Assembly (NCBI RefSeq): GCF_035319885.1
Contig: NZ_CP141285.1
Span: 124,001-188,000 of the forward strand
Length of the DNA stretch: 64,000 nucleotides
DNA from: Altererythrobacter sp. H2
GTDB lineage: Bacteria; Pseudomonadota; Alphaproteobacteria; Sphingomonadales; Sphingomonadaceae
Reading direction: 5' to 3'
Position numbers and translations under genes: made by a program. This document shows positions 1-7,404 of this stretch, one piece after another. The notes below the pieces were generated by a model. The model saw only the letters and a list, made by a program, of their open reading frames with translations, made no database searches and had not been told where the DNA came from. The stretch's first letter is position 1. The number at the start of each line of letters is the position of its first letter.

Positions 1-1016
1 ACATCGATGCTCGCAGCGAAGGCTTTCAGCAATTCGCTGTCAAAGTGGCCTTTCGACGCCACCATTTCCTCCAGCGCCCGGGCAGGCGACCAGGCCGCCT
101 TGTAGGCACGGTTGGACGTGAGGGCGTCATAGACATCGCAGATCGCCCCCATGCGCGCGATGGTCGGAATCTGCGCCTCTGACAGACCGAGCGGATAGCC
201 CGAGCCATCGATTTTCTCGTGATGCAGGTGAGCGACTTCCACTGCTGCGGCGGGCAGATCAGGGATATCCTGCAGGATCAGGAAGCCTTCGTGCGCGTGA
301 GACTTGACCAGGGTGAATTCATCATCGGTCAGCGATCCCCGCTTGTGCAGCACTTCGCCGGGAACCCGCATCTTGCCGACATCGTGCAGCAGCCCCGCCA
401 GTCCGCAGTCTCGCGCTTCGGCCTCGGGCATGCCGAGCTGGCGGGCAAGTTTCAGCATCAGCGCACAGACGGCCACCGAATGAAGATAGGTGTACTCGTC
501 CGCCGTTTTCATCCGCACCGCATCGAGCAGCATATGCTCCCCGCGCTCGAACATCTCGTCGATTTCCGTGACCAGCCCGATCGCCTCTTCGACCGGAACG
601 GACTTGCCCAGCCGGGCGGTGTCGAAAAGCTCCCGCACAACGGTTTTGGCACGCGCGACGGTGCGGATCGCCCGATCCTGCGCCGCGCGCTCGGCTGCAC
701 CGGGCGAGCCTGAGCTGGCGATCACCCGCCGGCGGGGGGCCTTCGCCGGCCTCTCCCCGATGCTCTCGACAAGCAGGGGCCGGGGTTCGCGCTGGGGTTC
801 GCGCTGGGGTTCGGGCACTTCCTCATCAACCGGTCCGCAACCCAGCTCGTCATCGATTTCGACAAAGGGAATGGCGCAAGTGCGGAGCGCATCGACATCG
901 GACTGGGCGGTGAGCTTGAAGCGGCTGCGCCAGAAGGGATGACGGAAGAAGGAGCCGCCGAGCGCGTGGATGTACATTCCAAGCCGAACCTGATTGGGAT
1001 TGATCCGCCTGAGCAC
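1..1016 (-). CDS. HD-GYP domain cyclic-di-GMP phosphodiesterase (C-terminus cut by window edge)
   Basis: Probable c-di-GMP phosphodiesterase that would lower c-di-GMP in the cytoplasm. Translating the minus strand gives an N-terminal DUF3391-type segment (INPNQVRLGMYIHAL) and a Pro/Arg-rich linker. The HD-GYP domain follows, with the HD signature LLHDVGKMRVP (around 380-410) and the GYP motif HHEKIDGSGYP (around 194-224). The frame stays open to base 1, so the C-terminal end lies outside the window. In this frame a TGA sits at 1043-1041 and there is no ATG before the DUF3391 motif. The likely start is therefore GTG at 1016, with GGAGG at 1030-1026 nine bases upstream. It lies downstream of the kinase in the same direction. 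The family assignment is secure; enzymatic activity is inferred from the motifs. Confidence 0.88.
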   Translation of the reverse strand, partial: MLRRINPNQVRLGMYIHALGGSFFRHPFWRSRFKLTAQSDVDALRTCAIPFVEIDDELGCGPVDEEVPEPQREPQREPRPLLVESIGERPAKAPRRRVIASSGSPGAAERAAQDRAIRTVARAKTVVRELFDTARLGKSVPVEEAIGLVTEIDEMFERGEHMLLDAVRMKTADEYTYLHSVAVCALMLKLARQLGMPEAEARDCGLAGLLHDVGKMRVPGEVLHKRGSLTDDEFTLVKSHAHEGFLILQDIPDLPAAAVEVAHLHHEKIDGSGYPLGLSEAQIPTIARMGAICDVYDALTSNRAYKAAWSPARALEEMVASKGHFDSELLKAFAASID

Positions 1017-1194
1017 GTCCCTCGACCTCCGCTGCCGCTTTCATGCGAGCGGTGCGATTACCTGCAAGGTCGGCATTGACCGGCTACCCCGGCCCTCGTT
1101 GGAACCGCGTAGGCCTGGCCGCAGGTTTCCTTAACGCTGATGCCTGGCTTTTTCGCTGCAACCGCCTGCAATCGGTGAAACGCTTCACCGGGGT
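1017..1194. other. Intergenic spacer with a hairpin after the kinase gene
   Basis: No coding sequence is supported here. A perfect 7-bp inverted repeat (CGGTGAA/TTCACCG, 1173-1190, 4-base loop) lies five bases past the kinase stop codon on the minus strand. It has no U-tract, so it may be a weak terminator or an mRNA 3'-end stabiliser. The rest should hold the promoter and leader of the HD-GYP gene, but no convincing -35/-10 pair was found. Confidence 0.35.
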
Positions 1195-2217
1195 TCAATC
1201 GGTATGGATGATCGACACCTTTGTGCCCCGATCCGAACTCTCGGTATGCACTTCGGCATCGAGCTGTTTTGCAAGCGCTTCCACAATTCCCGTGCCAAGG
1301 CCCGGCCTGGCGTCAGCTTCTGCCCCCATCCCGTTGCCGTTGTCATCGACCGACAGGGTCCACGATCCGTCGCTGCGCAGGTAATCCACCTCGATATGGC
1401 CCTGCTGCAGCCGGCCGGGGAAGGCGTGCTTCAAGGCGTTGATGACCAGTTCGGTCACGATCAGGCCCAGACTTACCGCCGCATTGGCGGACGCCGCCAC
1501 GTCCTCAATCGAGGTGCCGATGCTGATCCGGTCGGGATCGTCGATCATCGAGGCACCGATGCTCGCACACAGGTCCCGCATATATTTCCTGAGCTCGACC
1601 TCATCCGAATTCCGGACGGCGAGCTGGGACTGGAGCGTGGCAATCGACATCACCCGGTTGTGCGCATCATGCAGGTGAAGCCGGGTTTCCTCGGACTGGA
1701 CCCGCCGTGCGCTCTGCATCAGCACGCTGGCGATGATCTGCAGGCTGTTGGCCACCCGGTGCTGCAATTCGCGCAGCAGGATGTCATTGCGCAGGACCAG
1801 TTCGTCCTTGAGCTTTTCCGCCAGGCGGGCGGAGGTGACGTCGGTTACGGCAAGGACAATCCGGTTCACTTCGCCTTTGCCGTAATCGAGCTTGTGCGCG
1901 TTCAGGATGAGGCAGGCGGTATCGTGGCCGTCACGCTCCAGCCGCATCTCGTACGCCTCGATCGCCGCTGCTCCTTCGAAGGTGGCGCGCAGGAGCGAAT
2001 TGAGTTGCGGCACATTCCATTCGCCCTTGCCGATGTCCGCCAGCCTGGTTCCGTTGACCGACGCTGGATCGATCCCGAACGCGCTGCAGAAAGACGCACT
2101 GGCTCCGACCACGGTCAGGTCATCCGCCAGCAGGACCAGCGGCGCCTGCGACGATTCCAGCAGGGCGAGCGACAGCCGGGTAGCCGCGTCGACCAGCGGG
2201 GCAGTGGATGAAGTCAT
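1195..2217 (-). CDS. Sensor histidine kinase, HisKA_2 family, with PAS-like N-terminus
   Basis: A 340-residue soluble sensor kinase without transmembrane segments. Residues about 15-130 look like a PAS sensory fold. The HisKA_2 dimerisation/phosphoacceptor region follows (ELQHRVANSLQIIASVL; His153 is the probable phosphorylation site). The C-terminal HATPase_c domain has an N-box (TELVINALKHAF), a G1 box (DDNGNGM) and a G2 box (GLGTGIVEAL). Alphaproteobacterial HisKA_2/HWE kinases often feed the general stress or light-responsive pathways through single-domain response regulators. Such a regulator is encoded just upstream in the same direction, so the two may form a pair, but the partner is inferred from proximity only. 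An inverted repeat CTCTCA-N3-TGAGAG lies at 2243-2257, upstream of the start. Confidence 0.88.
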   Translation of the reverse strand: MTSSTAPLVDAATRLSLALLESSQAPLVLLADDLTVVGASASFCSAFGIDPASVNGTRLADIGKGEWNVPQLNSLLRATFEGAAAIEAYEMRLERDGHDTACLILNAHKLDYGKGEVNRIVLAVTDVTSARLAEKLKDELVLRNDILLRELQHRVANSLQIIASVLMQSARRVQSEETRLHLHDAHNRVMSIATLQSQLAVRNSDEVELRKYMRDLCASIGASMIDDPDRISIGTSIEDVAASANAAVSLGLIVTELVINALKHAFPGRLQQGHIEVDYLRSDGSWTLSVDDNGNGMGAEADARPGLGTGIVEALAKQLDAEVHTESSDRGTKVSIIHTD

Positions 2218-2329
2218 GGCCAGGGCCTTTGGAGTACGGGGTCTCTCAGGGTGAGAGCTCGCCCCGATCGGGCTGCCGGATCAGTCAGCTTGGGCGAGAG
2301 CGATCACTCACCGCTATACGACGCTTTCC

Positions 2330-2359
2330 GGCAAAACCGGCGGCAATTCGAAAATTGCC
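2330..2359. other. Two adjacent hairpins between response regulator and kinase
   Basis: Two perfect inverted repeats lie side by side: CCGG-N5-CCGG at 2330-2342 and GGCAATT-CGAA-AATTGCC at 2342-2359. They fall immediately downstream of the response regulator stop (2363) on the minus strand and could separate its transcript from that of the kinase. There is no clear U-tract, so termination is unproven. Confidence 0.35.
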
Positions 2360-2362
2360 TGA

Positions 2363-2722
2363 TTATGCAGGCTTTCCAGTGCGCTCCAGTGCCAGTCGCA
2401 CGATTGCGATCAGGTCGCTGGCCCGGAAAGGCTTGAGCAACAGCAGGTGATCCGGGTTTCGCTGGACCAGCTTTTGCGGGCTCCCGGTCACAAACACCAC
2501 CGGGATGGGCGGACCGCTGCAAATCGCGTCCACCGCATCAATTCCGCTGCCCGGGTTCAGTTCGACATCGGCTGTGATCAGGTCAGGGCATCTGCTGCGG
2601 GCACAGGCCACGGCATCATCCGCGCAAGCGGCGAACTCGAAGGAGGTAAAGCCGCATTCGAGCAGGGAGTCCTCGATCAGCATGGCAATCAGAGGTTCGT
2701 CTTCGATGATCAGGGCGTGGAT
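2363..2722 (-). CDS. Single-domain response regulator (CheY-like); likely non-AUG start
   Basis: A stand-alone receiver domain of about 119 residues. With the start proposed here, the acidic pair is Glu7/Asp8 (LIIEDEP), the phosphoacceptor is Asp52 (LITADVEL), the switch Thr is Thr79 and the conserved Lys is Lys97 (LLLKPF). There is no output domain, so it probably acts through phosphotransfer or protein binding, possibly with the downstream HisKA_2 kinase. The start is odd. In frame there is no ATG, GTG or TTG between the TGA at 2761-2759 and the ATG at 2683, and starting at 2683 would delete beta-strand 1 and the acidic pair. Codon 2722-2720 is ATC, exactly where homologues would have their Met. 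It is preceded by GGGAG (2734-2730) at good spacing. AUC initiation or an ATG-to-ATC change is therefore suspected. Confidence 0.75.
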   Translation of the reverse strand: MHALIIEDEPLIAMLIEDSLLECGFTSFEFAACADDAVACARSRCPDLITADVELNPGSGIDAVDAICSGPPIPVVFVTGSPQKLVQRNPDHLLLLKPFRASDLIAIVRLALERTGKPA

Positions 2723-2858
2723 CGCGGCTCTCCCGGCTGCCGAACACGCTGCAAAGCTTCAGGGGTGAAGCGATCAAACGTGGTCCGGACCCTGCCCTAA
2801 CGGACGGTGAGCCTGTTCGTTGCACTTTTCTTGCGCAAGTTTGTTCCGCCGGATCGGC

Positions 2859-2900
2859 GGAGGGGCTGCCGGCTTCCGGCGCCAATCGTGAAGCCCCTCC
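2859..2900. repeat. Nested inverted repeat in the 2723-3008 spacer
   Basis: GGAGGGGCT (2859-2867) is perfectly complementary to AGCCCCTCC (2892-2900). The intervening 24 bases contain a second small repeat, GCCGG-cttCCGGC (2868-2880). This is the only structured element in the 286-bp spacer between the LuxR-type gene and the response regulator, which otherwise holds no gene. It may be a terminator stem for the upstream gene or a leader structure; no U-tract is present. Confidence 0.35.
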
Positions 2901-3008
2901 AGGCTCATCCGAAGCGGCCGCGACGCGGCGGAATTCCAGCCAGATCCTGCGCCCCCGTCTTTCCGCGAAAAACAATCCTCGTCCGCAGAGACTCGCCCGG
3001 CGCACCCC

Positions 3009-3764
3009 TCAATCGAACATGATGCCCACTACCTTCCACGCGCTGTCTTCCCACGCCAGCGAGAGGTTCTCGGTCTGCGCGGTGCCGTTGGCGTAGGTCG
3101 AACGAAACTTGATCAGACGGTAGCCTTCCGGCGGGGCGGGCACGAATTCATCGCCGACAATATTGCGCGTAACAGTCTCGCCCAGCGGCGTGCGAACCCG
3201 CCGGGAGACTTCGGTCCAGCGTTCCAGGGAATTGAGCGTGCGGAACTGCGCGCCGGTGGCGGCGTAGCTTTCGGCCCAGCGGCCCTCGTCGAGCAGGATC
3301 AGGAATTGTTCTGCTGCGCGGGCAGGGGTGGCTTCGGCGGCCTGGGCGAGAGCCCCGGTGCCACCGCCTGCGCTGTTCGGCAGCAAAGCGACGGGAGATG
3401 CAGGCAGAAGCAGCGCGGCAAGGATCAGGGACATGGCAAACACTCCGGTTCCGATGACAGCGAAGCGGCGCTTCGCCCACCGCCCTGTGGCGGCTGCCCC
3501 ACTTGCCCCGGTGTCAGCCGCAGCCGCATCCCCGATTGACTTGTCCCCCAGCAATTCGGGGGCCGCGCCCTCCGCTGCATGCACGATCCGGGCTGCCTCG
3601 CGGCTGCTGGTCACGCCCAGTTTGCGCCGCGCGTCGCGCAGCCGCTCGTTTACCGTGTGGACCGACAGGCCCAGCGCACGGGCCGATGACTTGGCATCGT
3701 GCCCGCGCAGCAGCAGGCGCAAGGTAGCCTTCTCCTTGTCGGTGAGGCGTTCGTAGGCGGTCAT
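3009..3764 (-). CDS. LuxR-type HTH protein with transmembrane segment and DUF4019
   Basis: A membrane-anchored probable DNA-binding protein of 251 residues. The N-terminal 70 residues form a LuxR/GerE-type helix-turn-helix (LTDKEKATLRLLLRGHDAKS, then LGLSVHTVNERLRDARRKLGV). A linker leads to one hydrophobic segment near residues 103-125 (VIGTGVFAMSLILAALLL). A periplasmic DUF4019 domain follows, ending in WKVVGIMF. This HTH-TM-DUF4019 arrangement is common in sphingomonads; its signal and target are not known. Start ATG at 3764 was chosen because the HTH begins right after it; the upstream extension has no domain and runs toward the divergent gene. The Shine-Dalgarno is weak. Confidence 0.85.
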   Translation of the reverse strand: MTAYERLTDKEKATLRLLLRGHDAKSSARALGLSVHTVNERLRDARRKLGVTSSREAARIVHAAEGAAPELLGDKSIGDAAAADTGASGAAATGRWAKRRFAVIGTGVFAMSLILAALLLPASPVALLPNSAGGGTGALAQAAEATPARAAEQFLILLDEGRWAESYAATGAQFRTLNSLERWTEVSRRVRTPLGETVTRNIVGDEFVPAPPEGYRLIKFRSTYANGTAQTENLSLAWEDSAWKVVGIMFD

Positions 3765-3850
3765 GCCATTCGGTCTAGGCTTCGGTGCCCGAGGCCTCCA
3801 CCCCGAATTTTTCGTACCCGTTGCGGCGCGCAAGCGGCTATCGGGTTGCC

Positions 3851-4126
3851 ATGCCTGCTCCCTACCACCCGCCGGTGAAACGCTCGGTCGAGATCGCCGG
3901 GCACAAGACTTCGGTCAGCCTGGAGCCGCTGTTCTGGGACATGCTGCGCGCGGCTGCTGCCGCAGAGGGGCTTCCCCTCAACGCCTTGGTGGCGCGGATC
4001 GATGAAGAGCGGATCGCCAGCGCCACACCCTGCGGGCTGGCCGCGGCGGTCCGGCTGTGGCTGGTCACGCGCCGCACACACGAAAGGGACGACGGGATCG
4101 CTCCCGCCGCCCCCCGGGACCGCTGA
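3851..4126 (+). CDS. Ribbon-helix-helix domain protein (RHH_4 family)
   Basis: A 91-residue protein with the pattern of the RHH_4 family: VKRSVEIAGHKTSVSLEP forms the beta strand, followed by two helices (FWDMLRAAAAAEGLPLNALVARIDEER). RHH proteins bind DNA as dimers through the paired beta strands. RHH_4 members are usually short alphaproteobacterial proteins of unknown target. It is divergent from the LuxR-type gene with an 86-bp shared upstream region, so it could regulate that gene, but this is inference from position. ATG 3851 was chosen because the family motif begins within ten residues; an in-frame upstream extension to 3785 has no homologous character. Confidence 0.75.
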   Translation: MPAPYHPPVKRSVEIAGHKTSVSLEPLFWDMLRAAAAAEGLPLNALVARIDEERIASATPCGLAAAVRLWLVTRRTHERDDGIAPAAPRDR

Positions 4127-4154
4127 CCGGAGACGGTCAGCAATCGGTGCATAC

Positions 4155-4382
4155 TCAGTAGTTGGCCGGCGGATCGCTGGCGGGGAAGCTCTGGTCGAGC
4201 TCCTCGTCGGTCTTGGTCCAGCCAGACTGCTTGTCGCGCATGGAATCCGCTCCAGCGGTGCGGATAGTCGCGTCGCCCTGGTTTCCGGCGAAGGCCGGCT
4301 GGGTCGATGAGGCGTGGTTCTTCTCGTAATACTTGTAACCGGCGTAGCCGATGCCGGCGAGAGCGGCGAGCTTGATGATCAT
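4155..4382 (-). CDS. Small membrane-anchored protein with C-terminal SFPASDPPA motif
   Basis: A 75-residue protein with a short N-terminal hydrophobic segment (MIIKLAALAGIGYAGYKYY), a polar middle and a C-terminus containing DEELDQSFPASDPPA. The LDxSFPASDPP tail recurs in many small uncharacterised proteobacterial proteins, often stress-associated; no function is established. ATG 4382 is supported by AGGAA seven bases upstream. A near-consensus EcfG-type promoter (TGAAC-N16-CGTT, 4431-4407) lies 24 bases upstream of the start, which suggests control by the alphaproteobacterial general stress sigma factor. It is separated from murA by 58 bp and transcribed in the same direction. Confidence 0.72.
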   Translation of the reverse strand: MIIKLAALAGIGYAGYKYYEKNHASSTQPAFAGNQGDATIRTAGADSMRDKQSGWTKTDEELDQSFPASDPPANY

Positions 4383-4406
4383 GATGAAATTCCTTTCTGC
4401 CCGCTC

Positions 4407-4431
4407 AACGCGCCATCGGCAGAAGGGTTCA
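4407..4431 (-). promoter_or_regulatory. EcfG-like (general stress) promoter candidate
   Basis: On the minus strand TGAAC (4431-4427) is followed by a 16-base spacer and CGTT (4410-4407). The alphaproteobacterial EcfG consensus is GGAAC-N16/17-CGTT, so there is one mismatch in the -35. It sits upstream of the small membrane protein at 4382, at a sensible distance for a transcription start. Confidence 0.45.
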
Positions 4432-4440
4432 CGCCAATCG

Positions 4441-5724
4441 TCAGCTGTCGCCCACCCGTTCGATATCCGCGCCGACCAGCTGGAGCTTTTCCTCCAGCCG
4501 CTCATAGCCGCGGTCGAGGTGGTAGATCCGGCGCACGACAGTTTCGCCCTCGGCTGCGAGCGCGGCGATGATCAGGCTCATCGAGGCGCGCAGGTCCGTC
4601 GCCATGACTTCCGCGCCGGTCAGCCGGTCCACCCCCTTGACGATCGCGGTGCGCCCCTCGGTCTCGATGTCCGCGCCCATGCGGCGCAGCTCGGGCACGT
4701 GCATGTAGCGGTTCTCGAAGATCGTTTCCTTGAGCACGCTGGTGCCCTGGGCCTTGCACACCAGCGCCATCAGCTGGGCCTGCATGTCGGTGGCGAGACC
4801 GGGATAGGGCGCGGTGGTGAGGTTGGCAGGCCTGAGCGGACCTTCTGCAGCCACCCGCAGGCCCTTTTTGGTTTCCTCCACCGTCACGCCGATGGCGCGC
4901 AGGGCATGGATGGTCGCCTGCATCTCGCCTGCGTTGGCCCCTTCGAGGAACACGTCGCCCCCGGTGATGGCGGCGGCGCAGGCGTAGGAACCGGCCTCGA
5001 TCCGGTCAGCCATCACCCGATAGGTCGCCCCGTGCAGGCGCTTGACCCCGTGGATGGTGAGGTCCGAGGTGCCGATTCCTTCGATCTCCGCGCCCATTGC
5101 CACCAGCAGGTTGCACAGGTCGACGATTTCCGGCTCGCGCGCAGCGTTGAACAGGCGGCAGGTGCCGTTGGCCAGCACGGCCGCCATCACCGCGTTCTCG
5201 GTCGCGCCGACCGAAACCACGGGGAAGTCGAACTCGCCCCCCGGCAACCCGCCATCAGGCGCAATCGCCTTCACATAGCCCGCAGCGAGCTCGATCACCG
5301 CGCCGAACGCGGCCAGCGCCTGAAGGTGGAGGTCGATCGGCCGGTCACCAATGGCGCAGCCGCCCGGCAGCGAGACCGTCGCCTCGCCCATCCGCGCCAG
5401 CATCGGGCCAAGCACCAGGATCGAGGCGCGCATCTTGCGCACCAGGTCATAGGGAGCGACGGTGGAGGTGATCCGGGTCGCCTCCATGCTCATCACCCGC
5501 CCGAAATCTTCGGGGCGCGTGCCCTGGATCACGGTGGTGACCCCGAACTGGTTCATCAGGTGCTGGAACCCGTCGATATCGGCCAGGCGCGGCAGGTTGC
5601 GCAGGGTGACCGGTTCCTCGGTCAGCAGGGCGCAGGGGATCAGGGTCAGTGCGGAGTTCTTCGCGCCTGAGATCGGGATGGTGCCGGAAAGGCGATTCCC
5701 GCCCCGGATGATAAGCTTGTCCAT
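4441..5724 (-). CDS. murA: UDP-N-acetylglucosamine 1-carboxyvinyltransferase
   Basis: MurA transfers enolpyruvate from PEP to UDP-GlcNAc, the first committed cytoplasmic step of peptidoglycan synthesis. The 427-residue length fits the family. The N-terminal ISGAKNSAL contains Lys22/Asn23. The active-site loop [11 protein letters not shown] carries Cys123, the residue equivalent to E. coli Cys115 that fosfomycin alkylates. The [10 protein letters not shown] segment and the C-terminal [15 protein letters not shown] are also typical. It is transcribed divergently from galU with 103 bp between the two starts. Both genes feed envelope precursors. Start ATG 5724 gives the canonical MDKLIIRGG beginning. 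Confidence 0.97.
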   Translation of the reverse strand: MDKLIIRGGNRLSGTIPISGAKNSALTLIPCALLTEEPVTLRNLPRLADIDGFQHLMNQFGVTTVIQGTRPEDFGRVMSMEATRITSTVAPYDLVRKMRASILVLGPMLARMGEATVSLPGGCAIGDRPIDLHLQALAAFGAVIELAAGYVKAIAPDGGLPGGEFDFPVVSVGATENAVMAAVLANGTCRLFNAAREPEIVDLCNLLVAMGAEIEGIGTSDLTIHGVKRLHGATYRVMADRIEAGSYACAAAITGGDVFLEGANAGEMQATIHALRAIGVTVEETKKGLRVAAEGPLRPANLTTAPYPGLATDMQAQLMALVCKAQGTSVLKETIFENRYMHVPELRRMGADIETEGRTAIVKGVDRLTGAEVMATDLRASMSLIIAALAAEGETVVRRIYHLDRGYERLEEKLQLVGADIERVGDS

Positions 5725-5827
5725 GGGCCAGCGTTTAGCCGGAATCGCGCTTCACGCAACTGTCACGCAGAGCGGCGATGGAGGCGGCAGTTGCGCGGCG
5801 GGAACCCCCGTCCTATCGCGAGGTTCC

Positions 5828-6736
5828 ATGACCATGCAGACATCGACCGGCCACAAGCCCATCCGTACCGCCGTGTTCCCCGTTGCCGGGCTCGGCACCC
5901 GTTTCCTGCCCGCGACCAAGGCAATCCCCAAGGAGATGCTGCCGATCGTCGACCGCCCGCTGATCCAGTATGCGGTGGACGAAGCGCGCGAGGCGGGGAT
6001 CGAGCAGATGATCTTCGTCACCGGGCGCGGCAAGAGCGCGATCGAGGACCATTTCGACATCGCCTTCGAGCTGGAAAAGACCATGTCCGAACGCGGCAAG
6101 AGCCTGGCCGTGCTCGAACCGACCCGGCTCGGCCCCGGCAACTGCGCCTATGTCCGCCAGCAGGAACCGCTCGGCCTGGGCCACGCGATCTGGTGCGCCC
6201 GCTCGATCGTGGGGGATGAACCCTTCGCGATCTTCCTGCCCGACGAATTCATGCACGCCCACCCCGGCGGGGATGGCTGCATGAAGCAGATGGTGGAAGC
6301 CTACAACGAAGTGGGCGGCAACCTGCTGTCGGTGCTGGAAGTGCCGCGGGAACAGGTGTCCAGCTACGGCGTGATCGATCCGGGCGCCGAGGTATCAGGG
6401 GGGCAAGGCACTTTGACCGAAGTGCGCGGGCTGGTGGAAAAGCCCCGGGTCGATCAGGCCCCATCAAACAAGATCATTTCCGGGCGCTATATCCTCCAGC
6501 CCGAAGTGATGCGGGTGCTGGAACGCCAGGAAAAGGGTGCCGGCGGCGAAATCCAGCTGACCGACGCGATGGCGCAGATGATCGGCACCCAGCCGTTCCA
6601 CGCCGTGACCTTCAACGGCCGCCGGTTCGATTGCGGCAGCAAACTCGGCTTCGTCGAGGCGACCCTTGCGCTGGCACTGGAGCGCGAGGACATGGGCGCC
6701 GACGTGCGGGCGATGGCCCAAAGACTTCTGCAATAA
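5828..6736 (+). CDS. galU: UTP-glucose-1-phosphate uridylyltransferase
   Basis: GalU makes UDP-glucose from UTP and glucose-1-phosphate for glycans and exopolysaccharide. It is 302 residues long. The nucleotidyltransferase signature GLGTRFLPATKAIPKEMLP is near the N-terminus, followed by VDRPLIQYAVDEAREAG. LVEKP and GEIQLTDAM lie in the second half, and FDCGSKLGFVEA is near the C-terminus. ATG 5828 is chosen; a weak AGG lies just upstream, and ATG 5834 is an alternative two codons later. A longer in-frame extension reaching back to 5462 overlaps murA and is not credible. It ends 52 bp before the convergent small gene. Confidence 0.96.
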   Translation: MTMQTSTGHKPIRTAVFPVAGLGTRFLPATKAIPKEMLPIVDRPLIQYAVDEAREAGIEQMIFVTGRGKSAIEDHFDIAFELEKTMSERGKSLAVLEPTRLGPGNCAYVRQQEPLGLGHAIWCARSIVGDEPFAIFLPDEFMHAHPGGDGCMKQMVEAYNEVGGNLLSVLEVPREQVSSYGVIDPGAEVSGGQGTLTEVRGLVEKPRVDQAPSNKIISGRYILQPEVMRVLERQEKGAGGEIQLTDAMAQMIGTQPFHAVTFNGRRFDCGSKLGFVEATLALALEREDMGADVRAMAQRLLQ

Positions 6737-6788
6737 CGCGGCTGCTGGGGTGGGCCGCTGCCGGGCAGGGCCCGGGTGAGACAAACAC

Positions 6789-7118
6789 TCAGATTTCCCG
6801 CGCCGTGACCGAAGTTCCGTTGAGGGTTATCGCGCCGTCCTGATAAAGCAGCGCAACTTCGGGGCCGACCAGCTTGGGAGCAAGTCGGCGCAGCACCGCG
6901 CCGTTGACTCTGATGGGCGACGGCCAAGAGCCTTCGGCGGGAATATCGCAGGCCATCTGCGCGGTACGAAAGGAAAGTCCCTCGGCGCACCGCATTATCA
7001 CGACGTCCGGTTCAAGCTTGATGCCGTGCAGGCGCAGACCTGCCCTGGTGCGGACGAAACCGATCGCTTCGAGCAGGTCGTCCTTCGTCAGGGTGGCTCG
7101 CCAGACTGGATCACTCAT
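6789..7118 (-). CDS. Hypothetical protein resembling one domain of the DNA polymerase III beta clamp
   Basis: A 109-residue protein not recognised as a named family. Its strand/turn pattern resembles one repeat of the DnaN clamp fold: an LHGIKLEPDVVIMRC strand, a short IPAEG turn, IRVNGAVLRRLAPKL (clamps have a helix of the type xxLLDIxRKL here), then VALLYQDGAITLNG, comparable to clamp VxLxxxDGxLxIxS. A complete sliding clamp has three such domains; this has one. ATG 7118 is preceded by a GGGGG run about ten bases upstream. It is convergent with galU. The clamp likeness is my reading of the pattern and has not been tested by profile search. Confidence 0.6.
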   Translation of the reverse strand: MSDPVWRATLTKDDLLEAIGFVRTRAGLRLHGIKLEPDVVIMRCAEGLSFRTAQMACDIPAEGSWPSPIRVNGAVLRRLAPKLVGPEVALLYQDGAITLNGTSVTAREI

Positions 7119-7404
7119 GCAGCATGGTCCCCCTCGTTTCGATCCAGCGCCCGCATTGCGGCGGTGATCGCGTTCGCAACCCTCGCATTTTCCTACACCC
7201 CTCCCCCGCGCTATCGTGCGCGCCATGGCCCGGTTCCGCCCGCCCCTCGCCCGCTTCGCTGGTGCGCTAAAAGCGCCCAAAGCGCGGGCGCGCGCCGGGC
7301 GGACTTTTTTGGTCCAGGACTGTGTAACAAGTGGTCCATGTCTCGCGGCGGCGGCGGATTGGCCCTCGGCCGGTCCTACAGGGCGGCCTGACCGCGAAAC
7401 GGGG
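7119..7404. other. Intergenic region without a supported gene
   Basis: 286 bp of GC-rich sequence between the start of the clamp-like gene and the end of the SDR gene. Open frames here run into neighbouring genes and show no domain. A GGAC-TTTTTT-GGTCC element (7303-7317) is a possible small hairpin. The region should contain the promoter of the minus-strand clamp-like gene; no clear -35/-10 was identified. Confidence 0.3.

Noticed and set aside
1096-1130. GGAAC...GGTT-like sequence upstream of the HD-GYP gene
   Set aside because: Spacer is 18 bases, the -10 does not match and the correct strand reads GGAAA, not GGAAC.
5801-5825. GGAAC-N16-GGTT in front of galU as an EcfG promoter
   Set aside because: The element ends two bases before the ATG, so its start site would lie inside the gene, and GGAACC/GGTTCC is simply an inverted repeat.
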